NCBI RefSeq assembly: GCF_023347295.1
Contig: NZ_CP094469.1
Location: 1,860,001-1,924,000, forward strand
Source of the DNA: Faecalibacterium sp. I3-3-33
GTDB lineage: Bacteria; Bacillota; Clostridia; Oscillospirales; Ruminococcaceae
Direction: 5' to 3'
DNA length: 64,000 nucleotides
In this document: in pieces, positions 1-8,075 of the stretch
Layout of the letters: every line of letters begins with the position of its first letter
How positions within the stretch are numbered: the stretch's first letter is position 1
Notes under the pieces: model-generated
Seen by the model: only the letters and a program-made list of their open reading frames with translations
Database searches by the model: none
Told to the model about the DNA's origin: nothing
Program-made: the position numbers and the translations under genes

Positions 1-561
1 CTGGAGGAGTACTGCGTCTCCCTGAGCGAGCACCTGATGCCCGCTGCCGAGGTCTCTGAGCAGATTTCTCTGGCAGGCACCGAGGCTTCCGGTACCGGCA
101 ACATGAAGTTCATGCTGAACGGCGCCATCACGCTGGGCACGCTGGACGGCGCAAACGTGGAGATCGCCGATGCTGCCGGCAAGGAGAACGAGCTGATCTT
201 CGGTATGCTGACCCCTGAGGTGAACAACCTGAAGCATGTGGGCTACCACCCCAACGCCTTTATCATGGGCGACGACGTTGCCAACAGCGCCCTGAACTTC
301 CTGGAGCGCGGCTGGAACGGCGAGAACTTCCACGAGGTCACCGAGAACCTGCGCAGCAGCGACCCGTACATGGTCATGGCCGACTTCAAGGACTACCGCC
401 GTGCACAGGCCGACCTGCAGAAGCTGTATGCTGACCGCGAGACTTGGGCCCGCATGAGCCTGAAGAACATTGCCAACAGCGGCATCTTCAGCGCAGACCG
501 CGCCGTGCTGGACTACGCCCGCGATATCTGGTACGCTTCCCCCGTGCCCATGGGCAAGTAA
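1..561 (+). CDS. glgP: Glycogen/starch phosphorylase, C-terminal part (5' cut by window edge)
   Basis: Open from the first base in frame 1 to TAA at 559-561, giving the last 186 residues of a GT35 alpha-glucan phosphorylase, which releases glucose-1-phosphate from glycogen in the cytoplasm. The pyridoxal-phosphate region is plain: SLAGTEASGTGNMKFMLNG, then GTLDGANVEI, with the PLP lysine inside GNMKFM. The C-terminal helices run to a normal end. The full family length is about 750-850 residues, so roughly three quarters lies upstream of the window. The next gene encodes a GH13 enzyme, so the two probably form a glycogen/maltodextrin use cluster. The family call is secure; the exact substrate (glycogen or maltodextrin) is not visible. 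Confidence 0.95.
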   Translation: MEEYCVSLSEHLMPAAEVSEQISLAGTEASGTGNMKFMLNGAITLGTLDGANVEIADAAGKENELIFGMLTPEVNNLKHVGYHPNAFIMGDDVANSALNFLERGWNGENFHEVTENLRSSDPYMVMADFKDYRRAQADLQKLYADRETWARMSLKNIANSGIFSADRAVLDYARDIWYASPVPMGK

Positions 562-580
562 TTTTCCCCTGTAAAACCGC

Positions 581-617
581 AAAGCCCCGGTGGCATTTCG
601 CCCGCCGGGGCTTTTTT
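581..617 (+). terminator. Intrinsic terminator after glgP
   Basis: AAAGCCCCGG pairs with CCGGGGCTTT around a short loop and runs into six T. It ends only 19 bases before the TTG start of the GH13 gene, so that gene needs read-through or a promoter inside glgP. Confidence 0.8.
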
Positions 618-635
618 GAGAAAGGACGATCTTTT

Positions 636-2492
636 TTGTCTTGTCTGTTCAACAGCTACGACCCCTACTTTAAGCAGCCCTTTGGTGCCGTGCGCGCCGG
701 GCAGACCGTGCACCTGTCCCTGTGCATCCCCGAGGAGCTGGGCTATGTGGACCCGCACCTTGTGCTGCAAAAGGAGGGCAAATACGATGTGCCCGTGCAC
801 TACCGCATGAAATTTGACGGTCAGACACCCCACCAGAACCACTTTTCGGTGGATGTTGTGCTGGGCGACCCGGGCTTATACTTCTATTATTTTGATCTGT
901 ATACCGACTTCCGCCGCATCGTGCGCGGAGCCGACAACTGCGGCGTAGTCAGCTGGCAGGAGGGCGAAAGCTGGCAGATCACGGTCTACGAGCCGGATTT
1001 CCAGACGCCGGAGTGCATCAAGGGCAAGGTGTTCTACCAGATCTTCCCGGACCGGTTCTGTGAGGGCATTGAGAACAAGCCTATGCCCTTCCCGGACCGG
1101 CTGTATCAGGCCGACAAGCACGCCGAGCCCTTCTGGCAGCCCAACGAGACCGGCGGCCACCTGAACGAGGACTACTTCGGCGGTGATCTGGAGGGCATCC
1201 GCATCAAGCTTCCCTACCTGCGGGAGATGGGCGTGGATTACCTGTACCTGAACCCCATCTTTGAGGCGCACTCCAACCACCGCTACAACACCGCCGACTA
1301 CCTGAACGTGGACCCGCTGCTGGGCACCAACGAAGAGTTTGAGGTGCTCTGCCGCGAGGCCGCCAAGTACGGCATCGGCATCGTGCTGGACGGTGTGTTC
1401 AGCCACACCGGCTCCGACAGCCGGTACTTCAACCGCGAGGGACGCTACGGCGAGGGCGGCGCTTACCGCGACCCCAACTCCCCCTACCGCAGTTGGTACG
1501 ACTTTGACCCCAAGTACAAGGGCGGCTACCGCAGCTGGTGGGGTTTCGAGACCCTGCCGGAGGTCAACGAGGAGACCCCCTCCTTTGTGGAGTTCATCAC
1601 CGGCGAGGGCGGCGTCATCGACACATGGCTGCGCCGGGGCGCTGCCGGTTTCCGGCTGGATGTGGCCGACGAGCTGCCGGACGAGTTCATTGAAAAGATC
1701 CGCACCGCCGTTAAGCGGGTAAGCCCGGAGAAGTTTTTGCTGGGCGAGGTGTGGGAGGACGCCACAACCAAGTTCGGCTTTGACCACCGCCGCACCTACC
1801 TGCTGGGCAAGGGGCTGGACAGCGTGATGAACTACCCCTTCAAGAACTCCGTGCTGGATTTTGTCAAGGGCAAGCCCGCCCAGCAGGCCGCTAACGAGAT
1901 TCTTTCCATCTGCGAGCACTACCCTGCCCCGGCCATCAACACGGCGCTGAATTTCCTGTCCACCCACGACACCGAGCGCGCCCTGACTGTGATCGCGGAC
2001 GAGCCTGCCAACGGACGCGGCCGGGAGTGGCAGAGCGGCCGCAGCGTGACCGGCGAAGCCTACGAGGAAGGGATGCTGCGCCTGCGCATGGCGTATGCCA
2101 TCATCTACACCCTGCCCGGCGTACCCTGCCTGTACTACGGCGATGAGATTGGCATGCAGGGCTACCGCGACCCCTTCAACCGCGCCTTCTTCTGCTGGGA
2201 CAGCCACGAGGAGCGGCTGCGCCCGGTGCTGGCACAGCTGGCGCAGCTGCGCCACAGCTGCGAAGCCTTCCGCACCGGCGAGCTTCGGGTGCTGCGGGCT
2301 GAGGGCGGCATTCTGCACTACCAGCGCATCGGTAAGACCGAGACTGCGGAGATCATCGTGAACCGTTCTGAGCACATCATCGTGGAGCCGCTGGCTTCCG
2401 GCAAGCACACCGAGGTAAACCCCATGGGCTTTACCATCGTGGTGGAGGAAAACGGCCATAACCCCAACCACAGCTACTACGATATCCAGTGA
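636..2492 (+). CDS. Alpha-glycosidase of family GH13 (neopullulanase/maltogenic amylase-like)
   Basis: 618 residues. The start is taken as TTG at 636 because AAAGGA sits 9-10 bases upstream; longer readings cross the glgP terminator. An N-terminal beta domain of about 110 residues, as in CBM34-bearing neopullulanases, precedes the (beta/alpha)8 barrel. All four GH13 conserved regions are visible: DGVFSHTG (region I), GFRLDVADE with the nucleophile Asp (II), LLGEVWED with the acid/base Glu (III), and FLSTHDTER (IV). There is no signal peptide, so it probably acts in the cytoplasm on maltodextrins or glycogen-derived branches alongside glgP. A small C-terminal beta domain closes the protein. 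Subfamily (GH13_20-like) is inferred from domain order, not proven. Confidence 0.9.
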   Translation: MSCLFNSYDPYFKQPFGAVRAGQTVHLSLCIPEELGYVDPHLVLQKEGKYDVPVHYRMKFDGQTPHQNHFSVDVVLGDPGLYFYYFDLYTDFRRIVRGADNCGVVSWQEGESWQITVYEPDFQTPECIKGKVFYQIFPDRFCEGIENKPMPFPDRLYQADKHAEPFWQPNETGGHLNEDYFGGDLEGIRIKLPYLREMGVDYLYLNPIFEAHSNHRYNTADYLNVDPLLGTNEEFEVLCREAAKYGIGIVLDGVFSHTGSDSRYFNREGRYGEGGAYRDPNSPYRSWYDFDPKYKGGYRSWWGFETLPEVNEETPSFVEFITGEGGVIDTWLRRGAAGFRLDVADELPDEFIEKIRTAVKRVSPEKFLLGEVWEDATTKFGFDHRRTYLLGKGLDSVMNYPFKNSVLDFVKGKPAQQAANEILSICEHYPAPAINTALNFLSTHDTERALTVIADEPANGRGREWQSGRSVTGEAYEEGMLRLRMAYAIIYTLPGVPCLYYGDEIGMQGYRDPFNRAFFCWDSHEERLRPVLAQLAQLRHSCEAFRTGELRVLRAEGGILHYQRIGKTETAEIIVNRSEHIIVEPLASGKHTEVNPMGFTIVVEENGHNPNHSYYDIQ

Positions 2493-2508
2493 CGCCTGCG
2501 GGGCTGTA

Positions 2509-2611
2509 ACGATTTGAATGCTCTCCGCTTGCGCTCTGAGCATCCACAGCGGAATTCGATTCTTTATTTGTAAGTCGGGAAACTCTGCGGAGCTTCCCGA
2601 CTTACTTTTTT
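2509..2611 (+). repeat. Copy A of dispersed 3'-UTR pseudoknot-plus-terminator element
   Basis: Begins 16 bases after the GH13 stop with ACGATTT. Segment a ATGCTC (2518-2523) pairs with GAGCAT (2538-2543). Segment b TCCGCT (2524-2529) pairs with AGCGGA (2548-2553), giving a-b-a'-b' order. A terminator hairpin and TTTTTTCAC follow. Three more copies lie at 29868, 52654 and, reversed, 55368. Confidence 0.7.
2570..2611 (+). terminator. Intrinsic terminator after GH13 gene (3' half of copy A)
   Basis: A 12-bp stem GTAAGTCGGGAA / TTCCCGACTTAC with a 12-base loop runs into six T at 2606-2611. Its stem sequence differs from the other three copies although its position in the element is the same. Confidence 0.85.
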
Positions 2612-2697
2612 CACAGGGTGGGACGCAGTGATTTACAGGCTTTTTTTCTATTTTTGTCTATATTTTGTTTTCTGTGCAACGTTCCAGCAAAAAGCCC

Positions 2698-2728
2698 TTG
2701 ACCTTCCCCCAAGGGGATGCCGTATAAT
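2698..2728 (+). promoter_or_regulatory. Sigma-70-type promoter for nfeD-SPFH operon
   Basis: TTGACC at 2698-2703 and TATAAT at 2723-2728 have a rather long 19-base spacer. AAGGAGGT and the ATG at 2753 follow closely. Confidence 0.6.
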
Positions 2729-2752
2729 AGCAGCATAAGGAGGTAACATACC

Positions 2753-3214
2753 ATGCAGATCTCCCCCATTCTCTGGCTGGCTGCAGCCGTGGGCTTTCTG
2801 GCACTGGAGGCCAGTACCTTTAATATGACCTCCATCTGGTTTGCCATCGGCTCTGCCGCCGCATTGCTGTGCTGCGTGTTCACCGGGTCGTTCCGGGTGC
2901 AGGCGGTGGTCTTTCTGGTGGTAAGCATCCTGTGCCTTGCAGCCTTCCGCCCGCTGGCGGCAAAGCTACGGCTCAAGCACACCGCCACCAACGGCGACCG
3001 CAATCTGGGACGGGAAGCCATCGTGCTTTCCCCTGTCACCGCCGAAGTCCCCGGCCGGGTGCGGCTGGACGGCGTGGACTGGAACGCCCGCTGCGCCACC
3101 CCCGGCGACACCCTTGGGCCCGGTGCGCTCTGCCGCGTTACCGAGATCCACAGCACCCTGCTCATCGTAGAGCCTGTTCTGACCGAAAGCCGCAACCGCC
3201 ACACAACCACCTGA
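2753..3214 (+). CDS. NfeD-family membrane protein
   Basis: 153 residues, ATG 2753 behind AAGGAGGT. Two or three hydrophobic segments fill roughly residues 5-65. A soluble C-terminal OB-fold-like domain follows (GREAIVLSPV, GRVRLDGVDWNARC, STLLIVEPV). This is the short NfeD type with no ClpP-like protease domain. In many bacteria a short NfeD is encoded next to an SPFH/stomatin-like protein, as here, where the SPFH gene starts 15 bases downstream behind its own strong ribosome binding site. The pair is thought to organise or monitor membrane microdomains; the specific role here is unknown. Terminal residues RNRHTTT look unstructured. Confidence 0.85.
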   Translation: MQISPILWLAAAVGFLALEASTFNMTSIWFAIGSAAALLCCVFTGSFRVQAVVFLVVSILCLAAFRPLAAKLRLKHTATNGDRNLGREAIVLSPVTAEVPGRVRLDGVDWNARCATPGDTLGPGALCRVTEIHSTLLIVEPVLTESRNRHTTT

Positions 3215-3229
3215 CAAAGGAGATGTATT

Positions 3230-4135
3230 ATGATCCTGTTTTTTGTCATCCTTGCGCTTGTTTTTGTTTTGGTGCTGGTCATTGTTTCCAACATCGTCAT
3301 CGTACCGCAGTCCAAGGTATATGTCATCGAGCGGCTGGGCAGCTACTCCGATACATGGTCTGCCGGCCTGCACGTCAAGATCCCCTTTATTGAGCGCATT
3401 GCCAAAAAGGTAAGCCTGAAGGAGCAGGTGGCAGACTTTCCCCCTCAGCCCGTGATCACCCGCGATAACGTGACCATGCAGATCGACACCGTGGTGTTCT
3501 TTCAGGTCATGGACGCAAAACTGTACACCTACGGTGTCAACCAGCCCATTGCCGCCATTGAGAGCCTTTCTGCCACCACCCTGCGCAACATCATCGGTGA
3601 GATGGAGCTGGACCACACCCTGACCAGCCGCGACGTCATCAACGGCAAGATTACCGCCATCCTTGACGAAGCCACCGACAAGTGGGGCATCAAGGTGAAC
3701 CGCGTGGAGGTGAAGAACATCATCCCGCCGCGGGAAATTCAGGAAGCCATGGAAAAGCAGATGAAGGCTGAGCGCGAGAAGCGCGCCGTCATCCTGAAGG
3801 CAGACGGTGAAAAGCAGGCCGCCATCACCGCCGCCGAGGGCGAAAAGGAGGCCGCTATCCTGCGCGCCGATGCCGTGAAGCAGCAGCGCATTCTGGAGGC
3901 TGAGGGTGAGGCACAGGCCATTCTGGCCGTGCAGAAAGCCAACGCCGACGCCATCCGTCTGCTGAACGAGGCTATGCCCAGCGACAAGGTGCTGGCCATC
4001 CGCAGCCTTGAGGCGCTGGCGAAGGTTGCCAACGGCAAGGCCACCAAGATCATCATTCCCTCCGAGCTGCAGAATCTGGGCGGCGTTGTGCCCAGCATCA
4101 AGGAGCTGATGACTGACCCGAAGGACGCCGAGTAA
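3230..4135 (+). CDS. SPFH/Band 7 domain protein (stomatin/QmcA-like)
   Basis: 301 residues, ATG 3230 after AAAGGAG. One N-terminal membrane helix (about residues 1-22, FFVILALVFVLVLVIVS) is followed by a Band 7 domain (VPQSKVYVIERLGSYSDTW through the NIIPPREIQEAM motif near residue 165). A long Ala/Glu/Lys-rich coiled coil follows (about 170-245, with repeated GEKQAAI and GEKEAAIL units). The C-terminal part (GKATKIIIPSELQNLGG) matches the QmcA/stomatin-like type. Such proteins oligomerise on the inner membrane face. Co-transcription with the NfeD gene is inferred from the 15-base gap. The bidirectional terminator at 4160 ends the unit. Confidence 0.93.
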   Translation: MILFFVILALVFVLVLVIVSNIVIVPQSKVYVIERLGSYSDTWSAGLHVKIPFIERIAKKVSLKEQVADFPPQPVITRDNVTMQIDTVVFFQVMDAKLYTYGVNQPIAAIESLSATTLRNIIGEMELDHTLTSRDVINGKITAILDEATDKWGIKVNRVEVKNIIPPREIQEAMEKQMKAEREKRAVILKADGEKQAAITAAEGEKEAAILRADAVKQQRILEAEGEAQAILAVQKANADAIRLLNEAMPSDKVLAIRSLEALAKVANGKATKIIIPSELQNLGGVVPSIKELMTDPKDAE

Positions 4136-4159
4136 GCGCCCGCTTCTCCACAAGCAGTA

Positions 4160-4207
4160 AAACAGCTCCCGGTCACGTTAAGCGGCATGACCGGGAGCTG
4201 TTCTTTT
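4160..4207. terminator. Bidirectional terminator between convergent genes
   Basis: AAACAGCTCCCGGTCA pairs with TGACCGGGAGCTGTT around a 12-base loop. T-runs are available on both strands, fitting the SPFH gene (+) and the small membrane protein gene (-) that meet here. Confidence 0.8.
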
Positions 4208-4231
4208 GCTATTTATGCTTTATCCGGGGGA

Positions 4232-4630
4232 TCACTTCTCCCCTTTTTCCTCGTTCTCCTGTGCCTGCTGTTCGCGGCGCAGTTCTTTAATGCGCTTTTT
4301 CTCGCTCTGGACGTGGGGCCACGGCCAGGAAAAGCCCTCGTTCTGCTTGCACCAGCGGGTAAGCGGATAGAAAGCAAAGGTCAAGCCAAAAATGTACAGC
4401 AGAGCGTACAGCAGGGCATCCAGCGTGATCAGGGCATCCAGTGCACCGATCACCGCCACAACGCAGCCTGCCTTTAAAAAGAACTGGCCGTTCTGGCGGC
4501 AGTATTCCTCGAAGTTTTCGGCCTTGACCGCCCTGCGCCCCTGATCGCCCCACACGCGGGGATTTTTCATCACCGAAAAACCGTAAAAGGCCATCATCAG
4601 GCCAAGGGTAAGCTGAAAACCAAAAAACAT
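4232..4630 (-). CDS. Small membrane protein of unknown function
   Basis: 132 residues, ATG at 4630 with GAGGTG upstream. Hydrophobic segments are seen at about residues 1-20 (FFGFQLTLGLMMAFYGF) and as a paired stretch at about 53-90 (AGCVVAVIGALDALITLDALLYALLYIFGLTFAF). A charged cytoplasmic tail rich in Lys, Glu and Gln forms the last 35 residues. The segment NPRVWGDQGRRAVKAENFEEYCRQNG between the membrane parts recalls clostridial proteins of unassigned function. I do not recognise a named family. It lies 25 bases downstream of the decarboxylase gene and may share its transcript. Confidence 0.7.
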   Translation of the reverse strand: MFFGFQLTLGLMMAFYGFSVMKNPRVWGDQGRRAVKAENFEEYCRQNGQFFLKAGCVVAVIGALDALITLDALLYALLYIFGLTFAFYPLTRWCKQNEGFSWPWPHVQSEKKRIKELRREQQAQENEEKGEK

Positions 4631-4655
4631 GGGTCACACCTCGTTTTTATCAGAA

Positions 4656-5942
4656 TCAGTCCTCAAACAGGGGCTTCATAAAGGGCAAAAAGTCCAGCGT
4701 TGCAAAGTAATCGCGGGGGGTCTGGGCGCGGCGGATCAGCCGGTGAGAGCCGTCCTCGCACAGCAGCACCTCGGCGCAGTGCAGCTTGCCGTTGTAGTTG
4801 TAGCCCATAGCAGAGCCGTGGGCACCTGTATCATGGATGTAAAGGATATCCCCGATGTCGATCTTGGGCAGCATCCGGTCGATGGCAAACTTGTCATTGT
4901 TCTCGCACAGGCCACCCACCACGTCGTACTTGTGGTCGCAGGGCTCGTTCTCCTTGCCCAGCACGGTGATGTGGTGGTAAGCGCCGTACATGGCGGGGCG
5001 CATCAGGTTTGCGGCGCAGGCGTCCAGACCGATGTACTCCTTATAGATGTGCTTTTCGTGGATGACGGTGGACACCAGTGCGCCGTAGGGGCCGGTGGTA
5101 AAGCGGCCCATCTCGCTGAAGATGGCCACATCGCCCATACCGGCAGGCACAAGGATCTCCTCAAACTTCTGGCGCACGCCCTCACCGATGGCCATGATGT
5201 CGTTCTCGGTCTGCTCCGGGCGGTAAGGGATGCCCACGCCGCCGGACAGGTTGATGTAGCTGATGTGCGCACCGGTAGCCTGCTGCACCCGGACAGCCAG
5301 ACGGAACAGGATGGCTGCCAGCTCCGGGTAGTAGGCGTCCGAGATGGTGTTGGAGGCAAGGAAGGCATGGATGCCGAACTGCTTTGCGCCCTTCTGCATC
5401 AGCTTTTTGTAGCTGTCGATCATCTGCTGCTCGGTCATGCCGTACTTGGCATCGCCGGGCTTGTCCATGACCTGAAAGCCCTCTTCGCTCTCGCCCAGCT
5501 GGAAGGTTCCGCCGGGGTTATAGCGGCAGAAGATCTCCTGCGGCACACCGGCCACCCGCTCCAGAAACTCCACCATAGTGGCGTCGTCCAGATTGATGTA
5601 GGCGCCCAGCTCGTAGGCCTTCTGCATATCCTCCACAGGGGTCTGGTTGGAGGAGAACATGATCTCGTGGCCGGTAAAGCCGCAAGCCTCGCTGAGCATC
5701 AGCTCGGTCAGGGAGGAGCAGTCCACGCCGCAGCCCTCCTCCTTGAGGATCTGCAGGATAACGGGGTTGGGCAGTGCCTTGACCGCAAAGTATTCCTTGA
5801 ATCCCTTGTTCCAGCTGAAGGCCTTGTTGATGCGGCGGACATTCTCCCGGATGCCCTTCTCGTCATAGACGTGGAACGGCGTGGGCACGTCCTCAATGAT
5901 CTGCTGTGCCATCGCCTCGGTCAGAAACGGTTTCTTTTCCAT
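4656..5942 (-). CDS. lysA: Diaminopimelate decarboxylase-family enzyme
   Basis: 428 residues, ATG at 5942. A fold-type III PLP decarboxylase with the alanine-racemase-like barrel: the PLP lysine is K55 in YFAVKALPNP, the GGVGIPYRPEQ segment forms the glycine loop, and the C-terminal beta domain carries CENNDKFAIDR and DTGAHGSAMGYNYNG. The last motif resembles the AGAY.MGSNYN region that shapes the active site of LysA. The reaction is meso-diaminopimelate to L-lysine plus CO2, the last step of lysine synthesis. Polyamine and N-carboxyspermidine decarboxylases share the fold. The Cys-Glu-x-x-D-type motif and length fit LysA best. It is separated from the upstream dehydratase gene by 84 bases. 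Confidence 0.85.
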   Translation of the reverse strand: MEKKPFLTEAMAQQIIEDVPTPFHVYDEKGIRENVRRINKAFSWNKGFKEYFAVKALPNPVILQILKEEGCGVDCSSLTELMLSEACGFTGHEIMFSSNQTPVEDMQKAYELGAYINLDDATMVEFLERVAGVPQEIFCRYNPGGTFQLGESEEGFQVMDKPGDAKYGMTEQQMIDSYKKLMQKGAKQFGIHAFLASNTISDAYYPELAAILFRLAVRVQQATGAHISYINLSGGVGIPYRPEQTENDIMAIGEGVRQKFEEILVPAGMGDVAIFSEMGRFTTGPYGALVSTVIHEKHIYKEYIGLDACAANLMRPAMYGAYHHITVLGKENEPCDHKYDVVGGLCENNDKFAIDRMLPKIDIGDILYIHDTGAHGSAMGYNYNGKLHCAEVLLCEDGSHRLIRRAQTPRDYFATLDFLPFMKPLFED

Positions 5943-6026
5943 AATAACATCCCTCTCGTTTTGCGCAGCCCGGCATGTTCCGGTCTGCGGTCTATTCCAT
6001 GCGGCCCAGTGCCGCAGTTCAAGCTG

Positions 6027-7925
6027 TTACAGTTTCAGGTTCTCCCGGGTGGGGGTAAAGGTGGGGATCATGGCCGCCAGCTGGCGCACCACGCCCTCAT
6101 CGTTGTGGGCAGCAGCGGCTTCCAGCGCCTGCAGCTGCCCGTAAAACTCGGCCAGATCAATGGTGCGGGGGCTTGCCACAAAGATCTTGTTGTGCTGGGT
6201 GCGGCGCATCTTGTCCTGCTCCTCGTCCATCATCAGCTCTTCGTAAAGCTTTTCGCCGGGGCGCAGACCCACGATCTTGATCTCCATATTCACGCCCGGC
6301 TCGTAGCCGTAAAAGCGGATGAGCTGCTTGGCAAGATCCATAATACGCACCGGCTCGCCCATGTCCAGCACATAGATGTTGCCGCTCTCTGCCAATGCGC
6401 CCGCCTGCAGCACCAGCTGGGCTGCCTCCGGAATGGTCATAAAATAGCGCACGATGTTGGGGTCGGTCAGGGTGACCGGCCCGCCCTTTTTGATCTGGGC
6501 TTCAAACAGCGGGATAACGCTGCCGTGGCTGCCCAGCACGTTGCCGAACCGCACCGCCACGCACTTCATGTCCGTGTTGCCCGCAAAGGTCTGGATGAGC
6601 ATCTCGCAGATGCGCTTGGTGCAGCCCATGACGCTGGTGGGGTTCACGGCCTTATCGGTGGAAAGCTGCACAAAGCGCTCCACCCCGTGCTCGCTGGCGC
6701 TGACCAGCAGGTTTTTGGTGCCCAGTACGTTATTTTTTACGGCCTCGGCGGGGCTTACCTCCATCAGCGGAACGTGCTTGTGCGCCGCCGCATGGAACAC
6801 CACCGTGGGGTGGTAGGTATCAAAAACCTCGTCCAGACGCTTTTTATCCCGGATAGAGCCGATCAACACCGTGACCGGGATATCGCGTCCGTACTTCTGC
6901 TGCAGTTCCATCTGCAGCTCGTAGGCGCAGTTTTCGTAGATATCAAAGATGAGCAGCTTTCCGGGCTTGAAGCGCATGACCTGACGGCACAGCTCACTGC
7001 CGATGGAGCCGCCGCCTCCCGTTACCAGCACCGTTTTGCCGGTAAGGTAGCCGGAAATTTTGTCGGTATCCAGCGTGACCTCCTCACGGGAGAGGAAATC
7101 GGCGGGGTTCAGCTCGCGGAACACCTCCTGCTGGGGTGCACCGCTGCCCACCAGCTGCGGGTCGCTGAGCACCTGTACCGCGCAGTGGGTGCTGACGCAC
7201 AGGTCGATGACATGGCTCAGCTTGCTGCCCTTTAAGGTAGGGATGGCAATGATGATGCTGTGGATGCCGTAGCGCTTGCACAGCTCCGGGATGTCCTCCA
7301 GCGTGCCCTTCACCGGTACGCCGTGGATGGTCTGGTTCAGCTTTGCGGGGTCATCGTCCACCGCCACCACGGCGTGGCCGTATTCCTTGTTGGATTTGCA
7401 CACGTTGATGGCCCACGCACCGGCTTCGCCCGCGCCCACGATCATCACCGGGCGGTTGGGGTCCTTGGCGGGCACTTTGCGCAGCCGCTCGCCCAGCGGG
7501 TGGTTCAAAAACAGCCGCCATGCCAAGCGGCTGCCGCCGACGAACAAAAAGATGAGCACCGAGGCCATGCAGTTTGCAGAATTGAACAGCACACCGTGGA
7601 TAAGACAGCGGTTCACCACATACACCACGGCAGTAGGCACGGCGATCATCCCGGCAAGACGGATCAGATCCCGCTCGCCGGCGTACTTCCACAGCACCGA
7701 GTACAGCCCGCCCGCCAGAAAACTGACGATATACGCCGCCACGATCCACGGCAGATTTTCGTACAACAGGGCGCGGTTGTGGGGCCACCACACGGCCTCT
7801 ACGGCACCGTCTGCCCGCAGCAGCAAGGCAAAATAAAAGCTGAATGCCACAATGGCTGCATCCAGCAGCACCAGCAGCGCACGGCGCAGCAGCACCTGCG
7901 GGGTATTCTTGGTTCTATCTTTCAC
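6027..7925 (-). CDS. Membrane-bound nucleotide-sugar 4,6-dehydratase/epimerase (CapD/EpsC/PglF type)
   Basis: 632 residues with a GTG start at 7925 behind AGAGGA. Four to five membrane helices occupy about residues 10-150. A first Rossmann-like domain follows (VMIVGAGEAGAWAINV), then the extended SDR catalytic domain (VLVTGGGGSIGSELCRQV near residue 295). Family motifs QLSTDKAVNPTSVMGCTKR and LRPGEKLYEELMMDEE are intact. Enzymes of this class convert UDP-GlcNAc or a related UDP-sugar to a 4-keto-6-deoxy sugar for capsule, exopolysaccharide or glycoprotein glycans. The gene has its own promoter (8030-8058). With the flippase gene next door it suggests surface glycan synthesis, although no glycosyltransferases are nearby. 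Confidence 0.9.
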   Translation of the reverse strand: MKDRTKNTPQVLLRRALLVLLDAAIVAFSFYFALLLRADGAVEAVWWPHNRALLYENLPWIVAAYIVSFLAGGLYSVLWKYAGERDLIRLAGMIAVPTAVVYVVNRCLIHGVLFNSANCMASVLIFLFVGGSRLAWRLFLNHPLGERLRKVPAKDPNRPVMIVGAGEAGAWAINVCKSNKEYGHAVVAVDDDPAKLNQTIHGVPVKGTLEDIPELCKRYGIHSIIIAIPTLKGSKLSHVIDLCVSTHCAVQVLSDPQLVGSGAPQQEVFRELNPADFLSREEVTLDTDKISGYLTGKTVLVTGGGGSIGSELCRQVMRFKPGKLLIFDIYENCAYELQMELQQKYGRDIPVTVLIGSIRDKKRLDEVFDTYHPTVVFHAAAHKHVPLMEVSPAEAVKNNVLGTKNLLVSASEHGVERFVQLSTDKAVNPTSVMGCTKRICEMLIQTFAGNTDMKCVAVRFGNVLGSHGSVIPLFEAQIKKGGPVTLTDPNIVRYFMTIPEAAQLVLQAGALAESGNIYVLDMGEPVRIMDLAKQLIRFYGYEPGVNMEIKIVGLRPGEKLYEELMMDEEQDKMRRTQHNKIFVASPRTIDLAEFYGQLQALEAAAAHNDEGVVRQLAAMIPTFTPTRENLKL

Positions 7926-8029
7926 TTACGATCCTCTTTTTTCCTCTCAGCGCCGGACGTTTTGCTCCCTGCGCTGCTTTTTCGGCAGTGTTCCCCGGCA
8001 ATGCCGGAAGGATACAGCTACACGTTTGT

Positions 8030-8058
8030 ATTATACTCACAATCCCCGCCTGTGTCCA
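8030..8058 (-). promoter_or_regulatory. Promoter for the CapD-type dehydratase gene
   Basis: On the minus strand TGGACA (8053-8058) and TATAAT (8030-8035) are separated by exactly 17 bases, about 105 bases upstream of the GTG start. Confidence 0.7.
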
Positions 8059-8075
8059 GAAAATTTACGTTTTTA

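Noticed and set aside
4629..7235. A long plus-strand open frame of 868 codons opposite the decarboxylase and dehydratase genes
   Set aside because: It is the antisense shadow of two well-recognised minus-strand enzymes, has no ribosome binding site and gives a His/Leu/Val-rich product typical of such shadows.
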